Shown here: positions 47,146 through 56,121 of the stretch, piece by piece
Layout: each line of letters opens with the position of its first letter
How positions within the stretch are numbered: position 1 is the first letter of the stretch
Source of the DNA: Delftia acidovorans
GTDB taxonomy: Bacteria; Pseudomonadota; Gammaproteobacteria; Burkholderiales; Burkholderiaceae_C
Direction: 5' to 3'
Length of the DNA stretch: 64,000 nt
NCBI GenBank assembly: GCA_031286585.1
Contig: JAITUC010000029.1
Span: 54,343-118,342 of the forward strand
Notes under the pieces: generated by a model
Databases searched by the model: none
Seen by the model: the letters and a program-made list of their open reading frames with translations, nothing else
What the model was told of the DNA's origin: nothing
Program-made: the position numbers and the translations under genes

Positions 47146-47199
47146 CTACTGTCTCTGCCCGTTGGACATCAGTAGTAGAGCTAGCGACAGGTATTGCAT
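47146..47199 (-). CDS. leuL: Leucine leader peptide
   Basis: A 17-codon ORF, MQYLSLALLLMSNGQRQ, ending in TAG. Five of its 17 codons are Leu, including three in a row, and three of the five are the rare CTA codon, unusual for this GC-rich genome. A terminator hairpin with a U-tract follows 24 bp later and then leuA2. This is the layout of a transcription-attenuation leader: ribosome stalling at Leu codons when leucyl-tRNA is scarce would favour read-through. There is no clear ribosome site. A weak promoter (TTCACA, 18 bp, TAAAGT at 47212-47207) would start the RNA almost at the ATG, so it could be leaderless. Confidence 0.8.
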   Translation of the reverse strand: MQYLSLALLLMSNGQRQ

Positions 47200-47250
47200 T
47201 CGAACGACTTTAGCACAGGTTCACAAAGGCTGTGAAGATGCTGCGCCGCA

Positions 47251-48084
47251 TCACTTGTGCAGGCCGCGCTCCTCGGGCTCGTCGGTCGAAGTGCTGATGA
47301 CGCTGGTGCGCTGGCCCTTGGCCTTGCGCCAGGCGTAGACACCATAGCCCGAGAAACCGTAGAGCAGGAACACGCCGAACAGCACGATGGGAGGGTGGAT
47401 ATTGATGATGGCAATGCCCAGCGCAATCAGCACGATGGCGGCAAACGGCACGCTCTTCTTGAAGTGCACGTCCTTGAAGCTGTAGAACGGTACATTGGTG
47501 ACCATGGTCAGGCCCGCGTACAGCGTCAGGAAGAACATGATCCAGGTGATCTGCGTCCAGCTCAGCCAGGCATCCTGGCCGCGCAGCAGGCCCGCTTCGT
47601 CCAGCAGCCATATGAAGCCCGTGACCAGCGCCGCCGCGGCAGGCGAAGGCAGGCCCTGGAACCAGCGCTTGTCCACCGTGCCGGTATTCACGTTGAAACG
47701 CGCCAGCCGCAGTGCTGCGCAGGCGCAATAGACAAAGGCGGCAATCCATCCCCAGCGGCCAATGCCCTTGAGCGCCCACTCATAGGCGATCAAGGCGGGA
47801 GCGGCACCGAAGGACACCATGTCCGACAGCGAGTCCATCTGTTCGCCAAAGGCGCTCTGCGTATTGGTCATGCGTGCCACACGGCCGTCAAGACTGTCCA
47901 GCACCATGGCGCAGAACACGCCTGCGGCAGCCAGTTCAAAGCGGCCATTCATGGCCATCACGATGGCGTAGAAGCCGCCGAACAACGCAGCCAGCGTGAA
48001 CAGGTTGGGCAGGATGTAGATACCCTTGCGGCGCTTGCGCACCACCACACCCTCAATCTCGTTGGACTCATTGTGGTTTTGCAT
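47251..48084 (-). CDS. pssA: CDP-diacylglycerol-serine O-phosphatidyltransferase
   Basis: 277 residues from the ATG at 48084, with GGAG upstream; a GTG at 48102 is an alternative. The CDP-alcohol phosphatidyltransferase motif D-G-x2-A-R-x8-G-x3-D-x3-D is exact (DGRVARMTNTQSAFGEQMDS then LSD). It has seven to eight hydrophobic segments in the inner membrane. It makes phosphatidylserine, the precursor of phosphatidylethanolamine. It sits between ilvC and the leu leader, a common beta-proteobacterial order; psd, often next to it, is not here. A terminator between ilvC and pssA suggests a separate promoter. Confidence 0.94.
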   Translation of the reverse strand: MQNHNESNEIEGVVVRKRRKGIYILPNLFTLAALFGGFYAIVMAMNGRFELAAAGVFCAMVLDSLDGRVARMTNTQSAFGEQMDSLSDMVSFGAAPALIAYEWALKGIGRWGWIAAFVYCACAALRLARFNVNTGTVDKRWFQGLPSPAAAALVTGFIWLLDEAGLLRGQDAWLSWTQITWIMFFLTLYAGLTMVTNVPFYSFKDVHFKKSVPFAAIVLIALGIAIINIHPPIVLFGVFLLYGFSGYGVYAWRKAKGQRTSVISTSTDEPEERGLHK

Positions 48085-48209
48085 CAATCCAGCCTCCAGC
48101 ACAGCGCCTACGGGCGCGGGCAGCTATTAAAACGATAGTATTCTAAGGGAGCAGACCGCGCCGCCCCGAAAGGGGCAGTGTACCTGCGCGCCACCCCCCC
48201 TTCCCTGCA

Positions 48210-48238
48210 CGAAAAAGGCCACCCGTCGGGGTGGCCTT
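48210..48238 (-). terminator. Terminator of the ilv operon (after ilvC)
   Basis: A 10-bp stem (AAGGCCACCC / GGGTGGCCTT, loop GTCG) 58 bp past the ilvC stop, followed by five T residues on the minus strand. Confidence 0.85.
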
Positions 48239-48295
48239 GTCCTGCACCTTGCGTAGGCCGCTTGCGCGACCCGGGCAAGATGGAATGCAGCAATC

Positions 48296-49951
<1,656 letters not shown>

Positions 49952-50033
49952 TCAAAGGGGCCGCCTCAAGGGCGGCTCACTGGAACGGATGCGGCAGGAA
50001 TAGAACCCGGGCAAATCCCGCAAGGGACCATGC

Positions 50034-51815
50034 TCAGAGGTCGTCAGCTCCCAGCAGCATCTCGGTGATCCCACGGCCAGCCTGCACCATGGGGAACACA
50101 TTCTCGGTGGGATCGGTACGGAAGTCCATGAACACCGTGCGGTCCTTGAGTTTGCGAGCCTCGCGCAGGGCGGGCTCCACGTCCTCGGGACGCTCGATCA
50201 GCATGCCCACGTGGCCATAGGCCTCGGCCAGCTTCACGAAGTTGGGCAGCGAGTCCATGTAGCTGCTGCTGTAGCGGCCCGAGTACTCGATCTCCTGCCA
50301 CTGGCGCACCATGCCCAGGTAGCGGTTGTTCAGCGACACCACCTTGACCGGCGTGTTGTACTGCAGGCAGGTGGCCAGCTCCTGGATGTTCATCTGGATG
50401 GAGCCCTCGCCCGTGATGCAGAACACCTCGGAGTCGGGCTTGGCCAGCTTGATGCCCATGGCGTAGGGCAGGCCTACGCCCATGGTGCCCAGGCCGCCGG
50501 AATTGATCCAGCGGCGCGGCTCGTCGAAACGGTAGTACTGCGCGGCCCACATCTGGTGCTGGCCCACGTCGGACGTGATGTAGGCATCGGCGTCCTTGGT
50601 CATGTTCCACAGCGTCTCCACCACGTACTGGGGCTTGATGACCGAGCCATCGCCACGGCTGTACTGCAGGCAGTCGCGGCTGCGCCAGCCCTCGATGGTC
50701 TCCCACCATTGGCCCAGGGCCGCTGCGTCGGGACGGGCACTGGCCTCGCGGATCATGGAGATCAGCTCGGTCAGCACTTCCTTGACGTCGCCCACGATGG
50801 GCACGTCCACCTTCACGCGCTTGGAGATGGAAGAGGGATCGATGTCGATGTGGATGATCTTGCGCTCCACCGACATGAAGTGCTTGGGATTGCCGATCAC
50901 GCGGTCATCGAAGCGCGCGCCCACCGCCAGCAGCACGTCGCAGTTCTGCATGGCATTGTTGGCCTCGATGGTGCCGTGCATGCCCAGCATGCCAAGGAAC
51001 TTGCGGTCGCTGGCCGGGTAGGCGCCCAGGCCCAGCAGCGTGTGCGTGACCGGGTAGCCCAGCATGTCCACCAGCGTGCGCAGTTCGTTGCAGGCATTGC
51101 CCAGCAGAACGCCGCCGCCCGTGTAGATATAGGGTCGCTTGGCGGCCAGCAGCAACTGCAGCGCCTTGCGGATCTGGCCGGCATGGCCCTTGCGCACCGG
51201 GTTGTAGGAGCGCATCTCCACCTTCTCGGGGTAGCCGGCGTAGAGCGCCTTCTTGAAGGACACGTCCTTGGGGATGTCCACCACCACGGGGCCGGGACGG
51301 CCGGTGCGCGCGATGTGGAAGGCCTTCTTCATCGTGTCCGCCAGCTCGCGCACATCCTTCACCAGGAAGTTGTGCTTGACGATGGGGCGGGTGATGCCGA
51401 CGGTGTCGCATTCCTGGAACGCATCGGTGCCGATGTAGGCCGTCGAGGTCTGCCCGCTGATCACGACCAGGGGAATGGAATCGGTATAGGCGGTGGCAAT
51501 GCCGGTCACGGCATTGGTCAGGCCGGGGCCCGAGGTCACCAGGGCCACGCCGACTTCACCCGTGGCACGGGCAAAACCGTCTGCCGCATGCACGGCCGCC
51601 TGTTCATGGCGCACCAGCACATGCTGAATGGAATCTTGCTTGTAGAGGGCGTCGTAGATGTACAGAACCGCACCGCCCGGATAGCCCCAAAGCTGCTTGA
51701 CACCTTCGGCCTGCAGGGACTTGACGAGGATCTCGGAGCCCATCAGCTCCTGGGATGCATGGGACTGCGACGCCGCTGCTGCCGCGCTGGAGTACTCGGC
51801 TTTGGAAATTTCCAT
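50034..51815 (-). CDS. ilvI: Acetolactate synthase large (catalytic) subunit
   Basis: 593 residues from the ATG at 51815, preceded by AAAGG; a TTG two codons upstream is possible. An unusually long, Ala/Ser-rich N-terminal tail (to about residue 25) precedes the core MGSEILVKSLQAEGVKQLWGYPGGAVL. The catalytic Glu lies in VRHEQAAVHAADGFARATG. The FAD-binding middle domain and the TPP motif GEGSIQMNIQELATCLQYNT followed by NN (about residue 465) are present. It makes acetolactate and acetohydroxybutyrate for Val/Leu/Ile. It is the first gene of the ilv operon and diverges from a sigma-factor gene. Confidence 0.96.
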   Translation of the reverse strand: MEISKAEYSSAAAAASQSHASQELMGSEILVKSLQAEGVKQLWGYPGGAVLYIYDALYKQDSIQHVLVRHEQAAVHAADGFARATGEVGVALVTSGPGLTNAVTGIATAYTDSIPLVVISGQTSTAYIGTDAFQECDTVGITRPIVKHNFLVKDVRELADTMKKAFHIARTGRPGPVVVDIPKDVSFKKALYAGYPEKVEMRSYNPVRKGHAGQIRKALQLLLAAKRPYIYTGGGVLLGNACNELRTLVDMLGYPVTHTLLGLGAYPASDRKFLGMLGMHGTIEANNAMQNCDVLLAVGARFDDRVIGNPKHFMSVERKIIHIDIDPSSISKRVKVDVPIVGDVKEVLTELISMIREASARPDAAALGQWWETIEGWRSRDCLQYSRGDGSVIKPQYVVETLWNMTKDADAYITSDVGQHQMWAAQYYRFDEPRRWINSGGLGTMGVGLPYAMGIKLAKPDSEVFCITGEGSIQMNIQELATCLQYNTPVKVVSLNNRYLGMVRQWQEIEYSGRYSSSYMDSLPNFVKLAEAYGHVGMLIERPEDVEPALREARKLKDRTVFMDFRTDPTENVFPMVQAGRGITEMLLGADDL

Positions 51816-51967
51816 GATCAACCTTTGTGAATTTCTCTAACGAAAAACCTTGGGTGCCCCTTGCCTGAAGCCCTTGTGAGGCCGGTGCGGGACTTAGGAC
51901 CAACAGACATGGGCGAGTGAGTAAACGCCGGACCGTGACCCGTTTGCCTTTTTGAATTGCAGCGCAC

Positions 51968-52032
51968 ATTATCGCACTGCAACAAGCCCGTGCACCATCC
52001 TGCGAAAAAAATTGACAGTGCGGTGCGATAAT
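51968..52032. promoter_or_regulatory. Divergent extended -10 promoters for ilvI and the sigma-factor gene
   Basis: ATTATCGCAC (51968-51977) and GTGCGATAAT (52023-52032) form a perfect 10-bp inverted repeat 45 bp apart. Each contains TGCGATAAT reading outward, an extended -10 element, one facing ilvI and one facing the sigma gene. No good -35 is seen for either. A TTGACA at 52012 is too close to the + strand -10. Confidence 0.5.
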
Positions 52033-52093
52033 CAGGCCCCGCACCCGTTCAGCCCCCTCATCAACGAGCCCCTCATCCGGGCCTGCGTTCCTT

Positions 52094-52666
52094 TTGGCAA
52101 CCGAGCAAGAACTATCCGACTTCCTCAAAAGCGTAGAAAAGCGAGCCTTCAAGCGCAGCTTTTTCCACGTCCGGGATGAGGAGGCGGCGCTGGACATCGT
52201 GCAGGACAGCATGCTCAAGCTGGCGCAGCACTATGGCGACAAGCCCATCACCGAGCTGCCCATGCTGTTCCAGCGCATCCTGTCCAACAGCACGCTGGAT
52301 TGGTTTCGCAGGCAAAAAACGCAGAACGCCCTCTTCACCCGCATGAGCGACCTGGAGGCGTCGGCCGGCGACGATGCGGACTTCGACTGGCTCGAAACCT
52401 ACGCCGACTCCGCCCAGAACGGCGAAACCGCCCGCAGCGCTGAAGATCTGACCGAGCGGGCCCAGATTTTGCAAAGCATTGAAAAAGAGATACAGGAGCT
52501 TCCAGCACGTCAACGCGAAGCTTTCCTGATGCGTTATTGGGAAGAGATGGACGTTGCGGAGACCGCTGCCGCGATGGGGTGTTCCGAAGGAAGTGTAAAA
52601 ACACATTGTTTCCGCGCCATCCAGACATTGAGCAAGGCACTGAAGGCCAAAGGAATCGAGCTATGA
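52094..52666 (+). CDS. ECF-like RNA polymerase sigma factor
   Basis: 190 residues, using a TTG start at 52094; no ATG or GTG lies in frame upstream before the promoter repeat and the next ATG would remove region 2. Sigma region 2 is recognisable (DEEAALDIVQDSMLKLAQHYGD, then LFQRILSNSTLDWFRRQKT). Region 4 is LPARQREAFLMRYWEEMDV followed by the HTH AETAAAMGCSEGSVKTHCFRAI. The linker is acidic (DADFDWLETYAD). It overlaps the next gene by ATGA. The partner DUF3619 protein, with one membrane segment, is the likely anti-sigma or companion. Stimulus unknown. Confidence 0.88.
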   Translation: MATEQELSDFLKSVEKRAFKRSFFHVRDEEAALDIVQDSMLKLAQHYGDKPITELPMLFQRILSNSTLDWFRRQKTQNALFTRMSDLEASAGDDADFDWLETYADSAQNGETARSAEDLTERAQILQSIEKEIQELPARQREAFLMRYWEEMDVAETAAAMGCSEGSVKTHCFRAIQTLSKALKAKGIEL

Positions 52667-53115
52667 AGACTGCGCCCACTCTCCACAGCGAAATGGCGGC
52701 CGACCGCATCGCACGCCGGATCACCGCGCGCCTGGGTGACGGCGAGGCGTTGCTGCCATACGACATCACCGAACGGCTGCGGGCCGCGCGCGAGCGCGCC
52801 CTGTCCGTTCGCCGGCGTGAACTGCGCGCTGCACCGCTGCAGACCGCCAGCGCAAGCCAGGCTCAGGGTGGCACGCTGACGCTGGGCTCGGGCGACGAGG
52901 GTGGCACCTGGTGGCGCGCCCTGATCTCGGCCGTGCCGGTGCTGGCGTTGATCGTTGGTCTGGTGGTCGTCAACGTGCAGACGGACCAGACAGGTCTGAC
53001 CGAGGTTGCCGAGGTGGATACCGCCCTGCTGACCGATGATCTGCCGCCCGCCGCCTACGCCGACCCCGGCTTCATCCAGTACTTGAAGACTTCGGCCACC
53101 AACACGGAACGCTGA
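52663..53115 (+). CDS. DUF3619 membrane protein, possible anti-sigma partner
   Basis: 150 residues from the ATG at 52663 that overlaps the sigma-factor stop. The N-terminal 85 residues are cytoplasmic in character (ADRIARRITARLGDGEALLP, DITERLRAARERALS), followed by one membrane segment (WRALISAVPVLALIVGLVVVN) and a short external tail with ADPGFIQYL. The layout, an N-terminal cytoplasmic helix bundle plus a single TM coupled to a sigma gene, resembles anti-sigma factors, but the family is annotated only as DUF3619. Confidence 0.83.
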   Translation: MKTAPTLHSEMAADRIARRITARLGDGEALLPYDITERLRAARERALSVRRRELRAAPLQTASASQAQGGTLTLGSGDEGGTWWRALISAVPVLALIVGLVVVNVQTDQTGLTEVAEVDTALLTDDLPPAAYADPGFIQYLKTSATNTER

Positions 53116-53135
53116 TCCCCGCCTTGCCTGCCTGC

Positions 53136-53987
53136 ATGCCCACTGATTCACGCGCCGCGTTCCACCGCTCAGCCGCCGCCATCCTGGCGGCGGTGCTGTT
53201 GATGGCGCTGGCCTGGACCGGCTGGCGCGTCGTGCAGCAGGTACGGCTGGCACCCAGCACCGTCCCGCCGACCACGATCGCAGCCTCCAAGACCCTGCAC
53301 GGTGATGCAGCCACGCGCCAGCGCGCCACGGACCTGGCCTCCGGCCCGCGCTGGGCAGAGCTGACGCCGGCGCAGAGCAGCGTGCTTGAACCCCTGTCCG
53401 AGCGCTGGTCCATGATGGACGCGCTGCAAAAGCGCCGCTGGATGGCGCTGGCCGAGGGCTGGGACAAGCTCAGTGGCAAAGAACAGGAAAAGCTGCGTGA
53501 TCGCATGCAGACCTGGTCCAGCCTCAGTGCCCAGCAACGCAGCCAGGCCCGCCTGAATTTCGCCCTGACCAACCGCCTGGCCACGGACAAGCGTGCCCAG
53601 TGGGAGGCCTACCAGGCGCTCAGCGACGAGGAAAAACGCCTGCTGGCAGCGCGCGCGGCGCCCAAGGCCAAGGGGGCCGCCACGGCCATAGAGCCCGTGG
53701 CACCCAAGCGGCTGGCGCGGATTCCTGCGGCCTCGGTGGCTCCGGCCACCATTCCGAATCCGCCGAAGATCCCGCCCGCCACCATCTACAACCCGCCGCT
53801 TCCGGTACCCCCGGCCCCATCCTCTACGGCCGTGGAAACCCATCCCGTGCGCCCGCCAGCGCTGGTGGAGACAGCGCCGGTCGAGGTGCCCTCGGCCACG
53901 CCCATGCCCTTGCCGCCCATGGAACTGCATGACAGCCCCGATGCCGCATCCCAGCCATCGCACAGCGAAACGCCCCTCTCGCACTGA
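53136..53987 (+). CDS. DUF3106 protein with Pro-rich C-terminal half
   Basis: 283 residues from the ATG at 53136; a TTG at 53124 is less likely. An N-terminal membrane anchor (AAAILAAVLLMALAWTGWRVV) is followed by the DUF3106 helical region with repeated W-x-x-L/L-x-x-E patterns (PRWAELTPAQSSVLEPLSER, KRRWMALAEGWDKLSGKEQ, RMQTWSSLSAQQRSQARLNF). The last 110 residues are Pro/Ala/Val-rich and disordered. It is probably exposed to the periplasm. It follows the sigma/DUF3619 pair by 20 bp and precedes an RDD gene, so it likely belongs to the same regulon. Confidence 0.82.
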   Translation: MPTDSRAAFHRSAAAILAAVLLMALAWTGWRVVQQVRLAPSTVPPTTIAASKTLHGDAATRQRATDLASGPRWAELTPAQSSVLEPLSERWSMMDALQKRRWMALAEGWDKLSGKEQEKLRDRMQTWSSLSAQQRSQARLNFALTNRLATDKRAQWEAYQALSDEEKRLLAARAAPKAKGAATAIEPVAPKRLARIPAASVAPATIPNPPKIPPATIYNPPLPVPPAPSSTAVETHPVRPPALVETAPVEVPSATPMPLPPMELHDSPDAASQPSHSETPLSH

Positions 53988-54020
53988 CGCATCAACACAC
54001 TGACGCACTGCCCCGTCCGC

Positions 54021-54566
54021 ATGACGAACGCCACCTCCCCCGCCTCCACCACGGCAGCCGCAACCGCAGCCTCCCCACAGATGGCTCCGCGGCTGGCGCG
54101 GCGCATGGCCTGCTGGCTCTACGAGGGCATGCTGCTGTTCGGCGTGGTCTTCATTGCAGGCTATCTGTTCGGGACCCTGTCGCAGACGCGCAACGCCATG
54201 GACAACCGCCATGCGCTGCAGGCCTTCATGTTCGTGGTGCTGGGCATCTACTTCGTCTGGTTCTGGTCCAAGGGCCAGACGCTGGCCATGAAGACCTGGC
54301 ACATCCGCCTGGTGGATGCGGCAGGCCAGCCCGTCAGCCAGTTGCGCGCGCTGCGGCGCTATGTGCTCAGCTGGATCTGGCTGCTGCCGCCGCTGGCGGC
54401 CTATTCGACCGGCGTGCCTGCACTGACCACGCTGATGCTGCTGGTGCTGTGGGTGGCGCTCTGGGCACTGCTCAGCCGCTTTCATCCGCGCCGCCAGTTC
54501 TGGCATGACGCATGGGCCGGCACCCAGTTGATCCACCAGGCACCGGCACCCAGGAAAAAGCGCTGA
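54021..54566 (+). CDS. RDD-family membrane protein
   Basis: 181 residues. The RDD domain begins MAPRLARRMACWLYEGMLLFGVVF, where the first RDD-type arginines are kept but the aspartates are replaced. It has four hydrophobic segments and the central WSKGQTLAMKTWHIRLVDAAG followed by LRALRRYVLSW, a family hallmark. A polar Ala/Thr-rich N terminus precedes it. Function unknown; possibly transport or membrane protein quality. It is 33 bp after the DUF3106 gene and 40 bp before dgkA. Confidence 0.85.
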   Translation: MTNATSPASTTAAATAASPQMAPRLARRMACWLYEGMLLFGVVFIAGYLFGTLSQTRNAMDNRHALQAFMFVVLGIYFVWFWSKGQTLAMKTWHIRLVDAAGQPVSQLRALRRYVLSWIWLLPPLAAYSTGVPALTTLMLLVLWVALWALLSRFHPRRQFWHDAWAGTQLIHQAPAPRKKR

Positions 54567-54606
54567 CAGCCCCAGAGGCAGCGTCGCATCTCCTACACTC
54601 GCAAGC

Positions 54607-55020
54607 ATGCCCGCCGCATCTCCCGAACCGACCGACAGTGCACCTGTCAATCCCCAGAAAAGCCGCACGGGCCTGACACGCGTCTGGTACGCGGCAGGCT
54701 ATTCGCTCTCAGGCCTTCGCGCCGGATGGAACGAAAAAGCCTTCCGCCAGGAAGCGCTGGCCGCCATTGTGCTGATCCCTGCCGCCTTCTGGCTGGGAAG
54801 CGGCTGGATCGAGGTCGCGCTGCTGGCGGGCACGGTCTTGCTGGTGCTGATCGTGGAGCTGCTCAACAGCGGCATCGAGGCCGTGGTCGATCGCATAGGC
54901 CCCGAATGGCACACCCTGTCCAAGCAGGCCAAGGACATGGGCAGCGCGGCCGTGATGCTGGCACTGCTGCTGTGCGCCGGCGTCTGGCTGGCCGCCCTCT
55001 ATCAACGGTTCATTGCATGA
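54607..55020 (+). CDS. dgkA: Diacylglycerol kinase
   Basis: 137 residues, the small integral-membrane form. It has the amphipathic start YSLSGLRAGWNEKAFRQEAL with the catalytic glutamate, three membrane helices, and the signature VELLNSGIEAVVDRIGPEWH with the following KQAKDMGSAAVMLAL. It phosphorylates diacylglycerol to recycle lipid A/MDO-derived lipid. It overlaps the next gene by ATGA (55017-55020). Confidence 0.95.
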   Translation: MPAASPEPTDSAPVNPQKSRTGLTRVWYAAGYSLSGLRAGWNEKAFRQEALAAIVLIPAAFWLGSGWIEVALLAGTVLLVLIVELLNSGIEAVVDRIGPEWHTLSKQAKDMGSAAVMLALLLCAGVWLAALYQRFIA

Positions 55021-55610
55021 CAAACCCCACGTTTTCCATTTGTGTGTATTGCGGCTCGCGCCCCGGCGACCAGCCTGGATTCATCGAGGCGGCGCGCGCC
55101 ACCGGCCGCTGGATCGGCGAGCACGGCGGCCAGCTGGTCTATGGAGGCGGCCGCAGCGGCCTGATGGGCGAGGTGGCCGAGGCCACGCGGCAGGCCGGCG
55201 GCCGCGTCGTGGGCGTGATCCCGCAGGCGCTGGTGGACAAGGAGCTGGCCAACCATGCCTGCGACGAGCTTCACATCGTCCAGACCATGCACGAGCGCAA
55301 GGCCATGATGGCCGAGCGCAGCGATGCCTTCGTCGCCCTGCCCGGCGGCATAGGCACCTTCGAGGAATTGTTCGAGGTCTGGACCTGGCGCCAGCTGCGC
55401 TACCACGACAAGCCCATCGGCCTGCTCAATGTGGATGGCTACTACGACAGCATGCTGCAGTTCCTGCAGACCTGCGTGGGCCACGGCTTCATGGGCGAGT
55501 GGCAGATGGGATTGATCGAAAGCGGCAGCGACATCCCCACGCTGCTGCAATCCCTGGTACAGAACGCCGGCACGGGCCTGGAGACTGCCCCCTTGCGCGC
55601 CGTGATCTGA
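55017..55610 (+). CDS. LOG-family (TIGR00730) nucleotide phosphoribohydrolase-like protein
   Basis: 197 residues from the ATG at 55017 that overlaps the dgkA stop. The Rossmann-like start is SICVYCGSRPGD, with GGQLVYGGGRSGLMGEVAEA, then the LOG signature PGGIGTFEELFEVWTWRQL. Characterised members cleave AMP or cytokinin riboside monophosphates to ribose phosphate and base. Here a housekeeping nucleotide-salvage or -detoxification role is more likely. It ends the + strand group. Confidence 0.9.
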   Translation: MTNPTFSICVYCGSRPGDQPGFIEAARATGRWIGEHGGQLVYGGGRSGLMGEVAEATRQAGGRVVGVIPQALVDKELANHACDELHIVQTMHERKAMMAERSDAFVALPGGIGTFEELFEVWTWRQLRYHDKPIGLLNVDGYYDSMLQFLQTCVGHGFMGEWQMGLIESGSDIPTLLQSLVQNAGTGLETAPLRAVI

Positions 55611-55676
55611 ACCGAAGCGAAAACGGAAACGGCCACCCTTGAGAGGATGGCCGCCAGCATCGAGATATCAAGAATG

Positions 55677-55699
55677 CAGGGCGCCGAATGCGCCCTGCC
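55677..55699 (-). terminator. Hairpin after glnB
   Basis: A 9-bp perfect stem (GCAGGGCGC / GCGCCCTGC, 5-nt loop) 12 bp past the glnB stop. The T-content after it on the minus strand is modest (ATTCTTG). The LOG-family gene ends on the other side, so it may serve both. Confidence 0.55.
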
Positions 55700-55711
55700 C
55701 TGCCATCGGAC

Positions 55712-56062
<351 letters not shown>

Positions 56063-56121
56063 TCAGTGCATGCAATACGGGGCAAGACGGCTGGCCGGAA
56101 AACACCGCCGCCTCAGGTGCT

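Noticed and set aside
51818..51910. A 30-codon minus-strand ORF between the ilv promoter and ilvI, checked as a possible ilv leader peptide
   Set aside because: It has no run of Val, Leu or Ile codons and no terminator hairpin follows it before ilvI, so attenuation is not supported.
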